This document shows positions 31,815 to 39,781 of a stretch of DNA of 41,083 nucleotides, one piece after another. This DNA comes from Cuspidothrix issatschenkoi CHARLIE-1 (GTDB lineage: Bacteria > Cyanobacteriota > Cyanobacteriia > Cyanobacteriales > Nostocaceae): the NCBI RefSeq assembly GCF_002934005.1, contig NZ_PGEM01000075.1, positions 1 through 41,083 of the forward strand, in the 5' to 3' direction. Within the stretch, counting starts at the first letter, position 1. Every line of letters starts with the position of its first letter. Both the position numbers and the translations under genes were made by a program. Below the pieces are notes generated by a model. That model had not been told where the DNA came from. It did no database searches and saw only the letters and a list, made by a program, of their open reading frames with translations.

Positions 31815-32840
31815 TCAGGATTTACTGACCAATTTTTGGGAATCTTTTTCCGCGATTACTTCAAACTGTCCCATACACCCGCTTTCAGCGATCGCATCTT
31901 GATGAGGATGAAACATATATTTTCCTGGATACTTAAAAGCAAACTCTAAAATATGCCTTTCTGCTATACCCATTGTTAAAACGTCCGTTTTTTCACTGGG
32001 AGTCATGGTCATCCCGGAACGATAAACATCAAAGAAATTAGCGTGCAGGTGAAACGTCACTGCTGGATCAAATTCAATAATGTTTAGGACATATAACCGA
32101 ATTAACTGATTTTGATAAATCTGGATAGGATGGTGCATATAATAATGTGGTACACCATTAAACGCATAATATTCATTTTTGTTATCATCATTGACATCAT
32201 ACCCAGACATGATTAAAACAATTTCGTCAGCCGGGGGACGAGGTTTAGGCGGGTCAATGATAAACATTCCATATAAGCCCTTGGCAATGTGGCGAGTAAC
32301 CGGGGCAACATGACAATGATATAAATGTACGCCGTAGGGTTCGGCATCAAATTCATAGATAGTGGCTTTACCATTGCTCACAGGCCGTACTCCATCCATT
32401 TCTGCGCGATGAACTCCATGAAAATGTAAGGAGTGAGAATGTCCAGCCTTATTGAGAAAAAGTATTCTTATTCTTTCTCCTTCTTTTGCCCGCAGTGTGG
32501 GTCCAGGGATACGCCCGTTTAAGTCCCAAATGTTATAGGAAACAGCACTATTAAGCTGGATGGTGGAAGTTCTAGCAACTAATTGAAATTCGCGGATTGT
32601 CCGCCCATTTTCCTGTTTAATTGTCCCATAATCAAAATCTCGTAACACCTGCATGGGGTTAGTAGCACCGTTAGCTGCTGCCATCTCCATAGGTGGTATT
32701 CTCACCATAGCATGATTTTTGCCGCCTAATATTTGCCACAATGCCCCCGCAGTCATAATTCCCACACCAGAAACTCCCAATTTTAGCAGTTGACGACGAG
32801 TCCAAATTTTATCTTGACTAAGGGTAAAGTTATCTGACAT
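31815..32840 (-). CDS. Two-domain multicopper oxidase, type C (putative ferroxidase)
   Basis: A 341-residue cupredoxin pair. A Tat signal (TRRQLLKLG, then a hydrophobic run to about 36) sends it to the periplasm or lumen. All eight trinuclear-centre ligands are present as HxH pairs: His139/141 (LHFHG), His175/177 (LYHCH), His264/266 (TFHLHAN) and His311/313 (MFHPHQD). Only domain 1 has a type 1 copper site (His134, Cys176, His184, with Leu189 where NirK has Met). Domain 2 has Asp after HPHQ and no Cys there. That is the type C arrangement of two-domain oxidases. The Leu axial ligand favours a high redox potential, as in Fet3. With FTR1 next door, ferroxidase is the likely role. NirK is unlikely, since NirK lacks the full HxH set. 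Confidence 0.9.
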   Translation of the reverse strand: MSDNFTLSQDKIWTRRQLLKLGVSGVGIMTAGALWQILGGKNHAMVRIPPMEMAAANGATNPMQVLRDFDYGTIKQENGRTIREFQLVARTSTIQLNSAVSYNIWDLNGRIPGPTLRAKEGERIRILFLNKAGHSHSLHFHGVHRAEMDGVRPVSNGKATIYEFDAEPYGVHLYHCHVAPVTRHIAKGLYGMFIIDPPKPRPPADEIVLIMSGYDVNDDNKNEYYAFNGVPHYYMHHPIQIYQNQLIRLYVLNIIEFDPAVTFHLHANFFDVYRSGMTMTPSEKTDVLTMGIAERHILEFAFKYPGKYMFHPHQDAIAESGCMGQFEVIAEKDSQKLVSKS

Positions 32841-32867
32841 GAGATTTTTAGGGGTATATTGAGAAAA

Positions 32868-32927
32868 TGAGAATTATTTGCAATTAGTTTTACATATCTT
32901 ATAAAAATTAGGAATTATTGTCAATAA
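32868..32927. promoter_or_regulatory. Candidate Fur-like operators at the divergent oxidase/cbtB promoter
   Basis: TGAGAATTATTTGCA (32868-32882) matches 11 of 14 positions of the Fur 7-1-7 consensus TGATAATnATTATCA. TTATTGTCAATAA (32915-32927) is a perfect 6-1-6 palindrome. Both lie within 90 bases before the oxidase ATG. This is by-eye matching only. Confidence 0.4.
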
Positions 32928-33059
32928 CTTAGAAAAATTTATTTTCAGGACTATTCTTGGTATATTGGTTTTTTTACCCTTGTCTAAAACCTAGTCCATA
33001 GAATAAGGTACTAGGATGTTGATAATGACTGCTGGTATCAATAATATGTTTTTGTTATC

Positions 33060-33151
33060 AGGACTTAGGCAAAATACCTCAAAAGTAGGGGTAATTCATG
33101 AATTACCCCTGGGAAAGAATCAGGTTTTTGATGACTTCGTGCGTAAGTCCT
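33060..33151. mobile_element. MITE-like element of the aggacttaggcaaaatacctc family, copy 2
   Basis: AGGACTTAGGCAAAATACCT starts it and GTAAGTCCT ends it as inverted termini (compare 11209-11319). Between them is a perfect 24-base palindrome of AGGGGTAATTCA and its inverse at 33087-33110. It sits inside the divergent oxidase/cbtB promoter gap. Confidence 0.65.
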
Positions 33152-33217
33152 AGTTATTAACCAGCAAAGTACACTTTATTTTGATAAATTAGCCCAACTA
33201 TTTATGGGAGTTGACAA

Positions 33218-33409
33218 ATGACTGCTTTTTCTCCTAGTTCAGTATTACAAAAAACTGCTGGTATTACCCTTTCTAAACCAGTACAGGTAACACTTTATAT
33301 GATGTTATCTTCTTTAGTTATTTGGACTGTGTTTTTCTCCACCTATCCGCCAGCGCATAACACAGCACACTCAGCGCGTCACCATGCTTTAGGCGTGGCC
33401 TGTCATTAA
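33218..33409 (+). CDS. cbtB: CbtB-family small membrane protein
   Basis: A 63-residue protein of the CbtB family, a small subunit predicted to join the cobalt transporter CbtA. One membrane helix lies near residues 23-43 (VQVTLYMMLSSLVIWTVFF), followed by the family signature YPPAHNTAHSARHHALGVACH with its spaced histidines and a terminal Cys-His, which are likely metal ligands. The usual CbtA partner is not adjacent; the next gene is an unrelated membrane protein. The role here may therefore be in copper or iron handling rather than cobalt, since it lies beside the oxidase/permease series. No cobalamin riboswitch is apparent upstream. Confidence 0.85.
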   Translation: MTAFSPSSVLQKTAGITLSKPVQVTLYMMLSSLVIWTVFFSTYPPAHNTAHSARHHALGVACH

Positions 33410-33426
33410 ATTTATCTTTGGATAAT

Positions 33427-33503
33427 TTGCTTATGGTGGGCAATGCCCACTGTACATTATTTTTTGAAAAATCAAATATCAGTGTCGGAATTCAGGAGTC
33501 AGA
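33427..33503. repeat. GTGGGCAATGCCCAC palindrome and short dispersed repeat
   Basis: The palindrome at 33436-33450 and the TTCAGGAGTCAGAAT phrase near 33489 fill the 245-base gap between cbtB and the next gene. A related palindrome (AGGCAATGCC) is at 37210-37219. No gene. Confidence 0.55.
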
Positions 33504-33654
33504 ATATTTGTTGGTAGTTATCATCTTCCAGAAGTCTGTTTTTTGTGCAATTATCAAGAATAATTTGAAAAATTTGATTATTATGTATCCTGAATTCTTA
33601 CATATTAGTCCTAGATAAATAACATATTTCTTTGCAATTAAATCTTAGTTGACT

Positions 33655-34821
33655 ATGAAAAAGTATCGCCTGTTTGCTCTTATCAGTGCTGCTTGTATTT
33701 GTTTATCAATTTTATATTCTTGGGTGGGAGTTGCCCAAACTCCTCAATCTCAAGTTTTATTAACTACAAACCCATCTTTAGAAAAAATTCTCCCCTTTGA
33801 AGCTGGTACAGATAGGGAACAATCTCCAGTTAAGTTTACATTGCAAGCTGTTGACGCTAGAGGAAAACTATTAAACAATGCTTTAATTAAATTACAGATT
33901 TCCACACCTCCCCGTAATCATTTTTTAACTACAGATTTTCCTATTGTGGAAGGAACAAAGTTATTAGAATTGGAGGCGGCTGCACTTAATGGTAAATTAG
34001 AATTTGAGCAAATGTTACCAATTCGGGGTAATTATCAAATTCAAGTTAATGTTTCTCCTTTAGAGGCAAATGCTTTTGCTAGTTATGAGCAAACTTTGAA
34101 TTTAAATGTGAGAGAAAATCCCGTTAAATATAAATATTTTGCTGTCATCGCAGCGATTTTATTATCATTAGGATTGTTAGGCGGTTGGGTAATTGGTGGA
34201 CAAGAGGAAATTAAAGATGGGGAAATTGCCCCGCAGTCTGTCCGGTTGTTGTTAAGTGCATTAACCGTAGTGGCAATTGTGACTCTATTATTTATTAATA
34301 TCACGGCGGAAGTTGCGGAAGCTCATGGTGATGCACATAATCATAAAAACGAGAAGATAGCCCCATCAATTAGCCAATATCAGGGCATGAAAATCAAGAT
34401 TACAGGCGATAAAATGGCGACTGTGGGGAGGTTGGCAAATTTAGCGGTTGAGGTCAAGGATAGCACTACAGGGGCAGCTATTAAGGATGTAGGATTGCGA
34501 GTAAAAGCGATCGCATTGGAAGATAATTTAACGGTGTTTGCTTATCAGGGATTTCCTAATGCAGAAGGGAAGTTAATCTGGCAAGAACAATTTTTTGATG
34601 GCGCACCTCATAAGGTAGAAGTAGAAGCTATTTCTTTACCTGAATCTTCACGTCAGTTTCCAGGAGTGAAGGTAGCGCAATTTGTCGAAGTTGAGGGAAT
34701 TGCACCACCAATTTATATTCGGTTAATTGGCTTATTTTATTTTACGGCTATTGTGGGTATGGGAATGGCGATTGGGTTGTTAATTCAGCATAAAAGAGGA
34801 TTGCCATTGAGGGGAAATTAA
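33655..34821 (+). CDS. His-rich membrane protein with two YtkA-like domains
   Basis: A 388-residue envelope protein. A signal or first helix (KYRLFALISAACICLSILYSWV) is followed by a periplasmic beta-domain with VKFTLQAVDARGKLLNNALIKL. Two membrane helices (around 160-180 and 200-220) follow, then the His-rich loop EAHGDAHNHKNE (~residues 225-236). A second beta-domain (QGMKIKITGDKM, then LANLAVEVKDSTTGAAIKDVGLR) resembles YtkA/FixH domains, and the protein ends in a C-terminal helix (IRLIGLFYFTAIVGMGMAIG). I prefer ATG 33655 to the TTG two codons upstream. The His-rich loop and position next to cbtB and the oxidase/FTR1 genes suggest a copper or iron role. Function not established. Confidence 0.65.
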   Translation: MKKYRLFALISAACICLSILYSWVGVAQTPQSQVLLTTNPSLEKILPFEAGTDREQSPVKFTLQAVDARGKLLNNALIKLQISTPPRNHFLTTDFPIVEGTKLLELEAAALNGKLEFEQMLPIRGNYQIQVNVSPLEANAFASYEQTLNLNVRENPVKYKYFAVIAAILLSLGLLGGWVIGGQEEIKDGEIAPQSVRLLLSALTVVAIVTLLFINITAEVAEAHGDAHNHKNEKIAPSISQYQGMKIKITGDKMATVGRLANLAVEVKDSTTGAAIKDVGLRVKAIALEDNLTVFAYQGFPNAEGKLIWQEQFFDGAPHKVEVEAISLPESSRQFPGVKVAQFVEVEGIAPPIYIRLIGLFYFTAIVGMGMAIGLLIQHKRGLPLRGN

Positions 34822-35352
34822 GAGTAAGAACAGGAGTCAGGAGGGGCGAACGGCCGTTCGCCCGTACAGGAGTCAGAATATTTGTTTGTAGTAGGAATTA
34901 CTTCTCTATTTAGGGAATTTTGCCGGATTATTCAATAGTAATTTTAGCTCTTTGTCTTTTAAATCGCCTTTCAATTCTTCAAAAATGTGGTTATTAATTG
35001 AGTATTATGATTGATTTTGTACCCCATACTCAAGAAATAATTTTTGATTTACAATCTTTGAGGTTAATTTTTAGACAGATAATTTATTAAGCAAAATTTG
35101 ATCTAGGTTGAATTGATAGTTAAAAATATAGTTGTCTTCCTACCAGGGGAGGAATTCTGCAATAAAGCTAGAATTTTTGAGATATTGATATTTACATATT
35201 TTGGACTAAAAAAAGCCTAAAAATAGATTTAATAGGAACTTTTCAGGAATAATAATATATAAAACTTTTGAGGGAATTACTAGGTATCAATGTTTAGTTA
35301 TTATTCAATTAAATCCGAGTGCAGTAGTTAAGTTTTTTATAGGAGAAATCAG
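34822..35352. other. 531-base intergenic region with repeats
   Basis: No gene. It begins with an agtcaggag repeat and the 20-bp palindrome at 34844-34863, has a GAGTAT...ATACTC hairpin (about 34999-35031), and ends with a proper ribosome site (AGGAG, 35341-35345) for the GTG start at 35353. Confidence 0.5.
34844..34863. repeat. 20-bp perfect palindrome, copy 2
   Basis: GGGCGAACGGCCGTTCGCCC, identical to 26969-26988, embedded in an aggagtcagga repeat. Confidence 0.85.
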
Positions 35353-36051
35353 GTGTTTAAATATATTTCTCAGTTAATGACTCATCAGCAATTAAAAGTC
35401 CCTATGCTGAGTTTAATCCTAGCTATTACTGGTATGTTAGGTGTTAGCTATACAGGTCAACAACATCAAAAATTGCTGTCATCCACAGCCCTAGCAAATA
35501 ACTATATAGTCCCGAAAACTATGTCTGATACTCCTGTATTATCAGACCTCAAACTCACGAAAGAGGAAAGCATTCAACCATCAATAGCTAATACTTCTTA
35601 TCAGTCATCTACTGACGAATTAACAGAAAATATTACTACACTATCTACAAAATCTAGAGAATTAAATATCAAAGGAAAAGTGCAATTTCCTGATAAAGAT
35701 GGTATTTATCTCTATGGACAATCTACACAACCAAATCAATTAGGAGAAGGTTATATTCTGTTTCAAAAACGGCAAAATAGAATAGTTGGTGCTTTGTATG
35801 TACCTCAATCTGAGTTGAGTTGTTTTCAAGGAACTTTAGGCAAGTCAGGAGAATTAGCCATGACAGTCAAGAGTTCTCCTGGTGAAGTGGGTGCAGTGGA
35901 AGTTTCTACCACCAGCACAATTCCTAAAATTAGTGATGATACTTCAGAAACTTATACTCATTCAATTAGTTTGCAAGACTATTATCAGTTAAATTCTGTG
36001 AGTGCAAATGATAGAAGAATATTGCAAATGTGTAAACAGGAGGTTAGATAG
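35353..36051 (+). CDS. Secreted protein of unknown function, GTG start
   Basis: A 232-residue protein starting at GTG 35353 with an AGGAG ribosome site eight bases upstream. The N-terminus has a hydrophobic segment near residues 17-35 (PMLSLILAITGMLGVSYTG) preceded by basic residues, so it is exported or anchored. A low-complexity Ser/Thr region follows (40-110). The C-terminal ~120 residues form a beta-rich domain with IKGKVQFPDKDGIYLYGQST, then GEGYILFQKRQNRIVGALYV and two Cys (SELSCFQG and LQMCKQEVR) that could pair. I recognise no named family. Present as a complete frame with normal codon use. No neighbour explains its job. Confidence 0.6.
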   Translation: MFKYISQLMTHQQLKVPMLSLILAITGMLGVSYTGQQHQKLLSSTALANNYIVPKTMSDTPVLSDLKLTKEESIQPSIANTSYQSSTDELTENITTLSTKSRELNIKGKVQFPDKDGIYLYGQSTQPNQLGEGYILFQKRQNRIVGALYVPQSELSCFQGTLGKSGELAMTVKSSPGEVGAVEVSTTSTIPKISDDTSETYTHSISLQDYYQLNSVSANDRRILQMCKQEVR

Positions 36052-36221
36052 TACCAGTATGACTGATATCACGTTTAGTAAATTAACAAGTCTCTCACTC
36101 GACTGTATTCTTATATTACCTAAGAACTAGAAGTATCAGAAACGGCTTTTATTACTTTCCTTCCTTTCTTCGTAGTGAAAATTTACCCTACTTCTGTATA
36201 AATCTTCACTCATAAGTAATA

Positions 36222-36308
36222 GGACAAAATTAATTACACAAACATCTGGGCTGAAATTCTTGACTGATAAAGAATTGGTAAATAACTAATATGTAATTAA
36301 TTCTGTCC
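36222..36308. mobile_element. 87-bp MITE-like element
   Basis: GGACAAAATTAATTACA (36222-36238) and TGTAATTAATTCTGTCC (36292-36308) are inverted matches at 16 of 17 positions. It lies in the gap between the secreted-protein and methyltransferase genes and has no ORF. Confidence 0.6.
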
Positions 36309-36383
36309 AGATACTTATTGAATATGTAGTTGATATATGGTACTTTGCACTTAAACAACTTATGAAAAAGGAAAGCAGTACGC

Positions 36384-37157
36384 ATGTATCACGAAAATAA
36401 GAGTTTTCAAACTAGCCTCACTGACAATCTTGACTATCCTGAATTCTGTTTAAAAGCCAGTTTAGACTATTCTATATTTAAGGATTTCCGTCAAAATGAA
36501 ATATACAATATTGCATTAGAACATGATTCCTTTGAGCAAGGTTTGGAGTATTTGGAAGCAACGCAAAAGTCCGAGTCCAATGTATTAAGCAATATTAATG
36601 AATTTCGGAAGAATGATTTGATTGGAAATCCGAGAGTTTTTGATTACGAAGGTATTGGGACAATAGCACCACCTACTCTGAGATACATAAAAATTCTATC
36701 AGATTTAGAATCTGAATTTGGAACTCTAGATAACTTCAATATTTGTGAAATTGGTGTTGGTTATGGAGGGCTATGTAGAATTATTAGTAGTTATTTCAAT
36801 ATCAAAACCTATACATTGGTTGATTTGAAATCCGTGTTACAACTAGCCCAAAGATATTTAGATCATTACCCATTAAATACGACGGTTGTTTATAAAACAA
36901 TGAATGAACTATTAGGAAATAGTTATGATCTTGTGATCAGTAATTATGCCTTGACGGAGATTAGAAGAGAAATACAACAAGTTTATTTAGAAAAAGTTGT
37001 AATTCCTGCTCAACGAGGTTATATTACATACAATGAAATCAATCCAAAAGAATTTAATTCTTATACCAAAGAAGAATTTATTGCACTAATTCCTCAAATT
37101 AAAATCAAAGAAGAAGTTGCTATCTTAGATCCTAGAGATTGTACCTTAGTTTGGTAA
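36384..37157 (+). CDS. Putative sugar O-methyltransferase
   Basis: A 257-residue AdoMet-dependent methyltransferase. The AdoMet motif is ICEIGVGYGGLCRIISSYF (120-138), followed by YTLVDLKSVLQLAQRYL, where the Asp contacts the ribose. The pattern VFDYEGIGTIAPPTLRYIK (85-103) and YDLVISNYALTEIRREIQ is that of the putative sugar O-methyltransferase family found in polysaccharide and exopolysaccharide loci. The likely substrate is a sugar residue of a surface glycan. The frame is intact and uses ATG 36384. The glycosyltransferases downstream fit that context, although they are on different transcripts. Confidence 0.82.
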   Translation: MYHENKSFQTSLTDNLDYPEFCLKASLDYSIFKDFRQNEIYNIALEHDSFEQGLEYLEATQKSESNVLSNINEFRKNDLIGNPRVFDYEGIGTIAPPTLRYIKILSDLESEFGTLDNFNICEIGVGYGGLCRIISSYFNIKTYTLVDLKSVLQLAQRYLDHYPLNTTVVYKTMNELLGNSYDLVISNYALTEIRREIQQVYLEKVVIPAQRGYITYNEINPKEFNSYTKEEFIALIPQIKIKEEVAILDPRDCTLVW

Positions 37158-37196
37158 TCAAAATTTATCTTATCTATTCACGTCTTCAATTCTCTT

Positions 37197-37313
37197 AACA
37201 ACATTAGGGTAGGCAATGCCCGTCCTACGAAATCTCAAAAATTCTAGATTTTTATGGCTCTCATAGACTAGATAAGCTGTTACGCAGCTAGATCCAATAA
37301 TCCTAATGTTGTT
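37197..37313. mobile_element. MITE-like inverted repeat element with internal palindromes
   Basis: AACAACATTAGG (37197-37208) is the perfect inverse of CCTAATGTTGTT (37302-37313). It carries AGGCAATGCC inside, and GTGCGGGCATCTTGCCCGCA (37323-37342) lies just outside. No gene in 37158-37562; a 61-codon minus frame there is made of repeat sequence. Confidence 0.5.
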
Positions 37314-37562
37314 ATTTCTTGTAGTGCGGGCATCTTGCCCGCAAGAATTATACAAATTAAATGCACCAAATTAAATGCACAACAGCTTATGAAAACTTAA
37401 TACTTAATGCTTACCTAAATTAATTATGTAGCAGGAGATTCAATAAAATCAAAATCAATTTTTATTAAATCAGTTATTTTATATTCATAAAATTCCTGTA
37501 TAATAAGGTTCTCAAGCATTATTTTTTATTAAATTATCATACCCACTCTGGGAGAGCCATTT

Positions 37563-38885
37563 TTATTTTTCTGGCCAGATTACTTCTAGACGCTCTTGTG
37601 CTTCTTTTAAAGCGGTTTCGGCTGAAGATTTACCTAATAATGTCGCCTCAATTGCTCTACCCAAACTATCAGAAATGCGACTATATCCAGCCAGAATTGG
37701 TCGAGAACCAGCGACACTCATTTGGTCTACAAATACTTGTAACCAGGGTTTATCACTGAGATATTTTTTATATTCTGGACTTGCTGCTGATTTCATGTTA
37801 ACTGGTAAAAATCCTGTACCTATTGCCCATTCTGTTTGAAATTCTTCACTTAAAACAAATTCTAAAAATTTAAAGGCGGCTTTTTCTCTTTCTGGTTGGG
37901 TTTTCATAATAAAAAAACCACCTGTACCTGTAACTGTAGCTGGAGTCATATTAGTAGGAATGGGAAAAACTTTATAATCTACTTTAGACTTGGTAATATA
38001 AGTCCAAGATCCGGTAATTTGCATGGCTACACGACCACTGAGAAAAGCATCTTCCTCATAACCTCTTTCTGGGGGAGAAAGAGTTGCAGAACCATCTTTA
38101 ATTAAGTTTTCCCAGAATTTTAAAGCAGTAATAGTTCTTTTATTAATTAAATTGGGACGGTCATTAGTGACTATTTCTCCTTGAGAACTTAATAAAAACG
38201 GAAACCAACTAAAAACAGTCCATTCTCCCTTACCTAAAGGTAATAACATTCCATATTGTTCTGGTGTTTTATCGCCATTTTTATCTATTGTTAATTTTTT
38301 AGCAACTTCTCTAAATTCTTCCCAGGTTTTAGGAGGTTGAGAAATTCCTGCTTTTGCAAATAAATCATGACGGTAAAAAATACCAATGTTGCTGGTATAA
38401 AATGGAATTGACCATTGATGGCCATCTAATTGTAATTCCTTAAATAAACGGGGACTAACTTCTGATTTAACCGGTGATTTCTCTAACCACTGTTCTAAAG
38501 GTACAATTGCTCCTAATTCGGCAAATTGTCCCGTCAGTTGTGGATCAAATGCTAAAATATCCGGAGGTGCATTACCAACAACGGCGGTTAATATTTTGGG
38601 TAATCCTTCGGCATAAACAGACTCTATTTGAATATCCCTATGAGTTTGATTAAATCTGTCCACTAATTTATCAAAAACATATCGGTTCTTAGGTGGATTA
38701 ATACTTTGCCACAGGGTTAAATGAATAATGCTTGTGTCTTTATGTATATAGCTTTGACAACTGGATAATAGTGTAATGCAGAAAACAACTGCAATCACTA
38801 AAAGAGAAAGTTTCCCACTAGAATTAAATAACTGTTGGTAAAAACTTCTAATTTTAGGGACAATTTGAACTTGGCTGATGTTCAT
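37563..38885 (-). CDS. Sugar ABC transporter substrate-binding lipoprotein
   Basis: A 440-residue family 1 extracellular solute-binding protein. The hydrophobic stretch LSLLVIAVVFCITLLSS ends at Cys43 (LLSSC), a likely lipid anchor, after an unusually long 26-residue N-terminal tail. The mature part has the typical start LTLWQSINPP and the motifs PPDILAFDPQLTGQFAELGA, IPFYTSNIGIFYRHDLFAKAG and PPKTWEEFREVAKKL of sugar-binding proteins (trehalose, maltodextrin, glycerol phosphate or glucosylglycerol types). Membrane and ATPase subunits are not in this window. The GT2 gene lies nine bases upstream on the same strand, so the two are probably co-transcribed. Confidence 0.88.
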   Translation of the reverse strand: MNISQVQIVPKIRSFYQQLFNSSGKLSLLVIAVVFCITLLSSCQSYIHKDTSIIHLTLWQSINPPKNRYVFDKLVDRFNQTHRDIQIESVYAEGLPKILTAVVGNAPPDILAFDPQLTGQFAELGAIVPLEQWLEKSPVKSEVSPRLFKELQLDGHQWSIPFYTSNIGIFYRHDLFAKAGISQPPKTWEEFREVAKKLTIDKNGDKTPEQYGMLLPLGKGEWTVFSWFPFLLSSQGEIVTNDRPNLINKRTITALKFWENLIKDGSATLSPPERGYEEDAFLSGRVAMQITGSWTYITKSKVDYKVFPIPTNMTPATVTGTGGFFIMKTQPEREKAAFKFLEFVLSEEFQTEWAIGTGFLPVNMKSAASPEYKKYLSDKPWLQVFVDQMSVAGSRPILAGYSRISDSLGRAIEATLLGKSSAETALKEAQERLEVIWPEK

Positions 38886-38894
38886 AGAAATACA

Positions 38895-39557
38895 TTAGAT
38901 AGATGAAGAAATACTATTAGTAAAATTCTTACTTACGCTAGTTTCAGCCCTAGTATAAACATAAGTTTCAGGCTCTTTTATTGTGTGTGTTTTAAAGATT
39001 TTTTCTGCTCTTTCCCATAAATCTGTATCTTCTCCATAAGTCATGTGTTTAAATCCTTGCAACTCAAAAAATACCTTTCTTTTACCAAAAAATGTTGGAC
39101 CCAAAACACATTCTTTTAAATTAATTAACTTACCTGGTTGAAAATAATCTGCAACTAAAATTTCTTCTTCGCTAAAAAATCCTCCTTGAATCAAATCAAT
39201 TTCTGGATGAGCTTTCATATATTCTAATCGTGACTCTAAATGATTTGGTTTGTATGAGTCGTCACTATCAAGCAGTGTTATGTATCTACCAAATGATGCC
39301 TGTATACCTGCATTTTTGGCATAGCATTGTTTTTTATTTTGATGCTTTAAATACCGGATATTATTGTATTGACCAAGATAGGGATTGACAATTTCAAATG
39401 TATTATCACAGCTACCATCATCCACTATTAAAAGTTCCCAATTTGTAAAAGTTTGATTGAGGACACTCTCAATGCCTTTATTTAAGTAATGAGCGCGGTT
39501 ATAGGTACAGACAATAATGCTAATTTCTGGGGTGATATCAAAAGCGATAGGACTCAT
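38895..39557 (-). CDS. Family 2 glycosyltransferase
   Basis: A 220-residue GT-A fold enzyme. The opening ISIIVCTYNRAHYLNKGIES, the nucleotide-binding ELLIVDDGSCDNT and the DxD metal motif LDSDDS (Asp97, Asp99, Asp100) are all present. The acceptor end contains TYGEDTDLWERAEK with the conserved ED catalytic-base pair. It is a cytoplasmic transferase adding a sugar to a lipid or polysaccharide. No membrane segment is seen. It is the upstream partner of the sugar-binding lipoprotein gene. A link between glycosylation and sugar uptake is an inference only. Confidence 0.9.
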   Translation of the reverse strand: MSPIAFDITPEISIIVCTYNRAHYLNKGIESVLNQTFTNWELLIVDDGSCDNTFEIVNPYLGQYNNIRYLKHQNKKQCYAKNAGIQASFGRYITLLDSDDSYKPNHLESRLEYMKAHPEIDLIQGGFFSEEEILVADYFQPGKLINLKECVLGPTFFGKRKVFFELQGFKHMTYGEDTDLWERAEKIFKTHTIKEPETYVYTRAETSVSKNFTNSISSSI

Positions 39558-39781
39558 GGTGAGTTATTTACAGATAAAAGGTAGGTTAATGGCGTATCAA
39601 CTAATATCTAGTATCGCATAACATGGTAAAATGACTAAGTTAGTGATCATTCCCTTAAATACTAGGTAACAATGATAACTAATATTCTGAAATATTTACA
39701 AACTTCAGAATGCAGTCAAAACCAATCTGATAAAACATTTTACAGTTGGTTCAATATTCATTAAATATATTTTTTCAGCCT

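Noticed and set aside
31815-32840. Copper nitrite reductase (NirK)
   Set aside because: All four HxH pairs of the trinuclear cluster are present, including HCH, which NirK lacks; the type 1 axial ligand is Leu.
32841-33217. Cobalamin riboswitch before cbtB
   Set aside because: No B12-box-like sequence was found; the gap is filled by a MITE and AT-rich palindromes.
33418-33618. 66-codon plus frame after cbtB
   Set aside because: Made of a GTGGGCAATGCCCAC palindrome and a dispersed repeat; no coding pattern.
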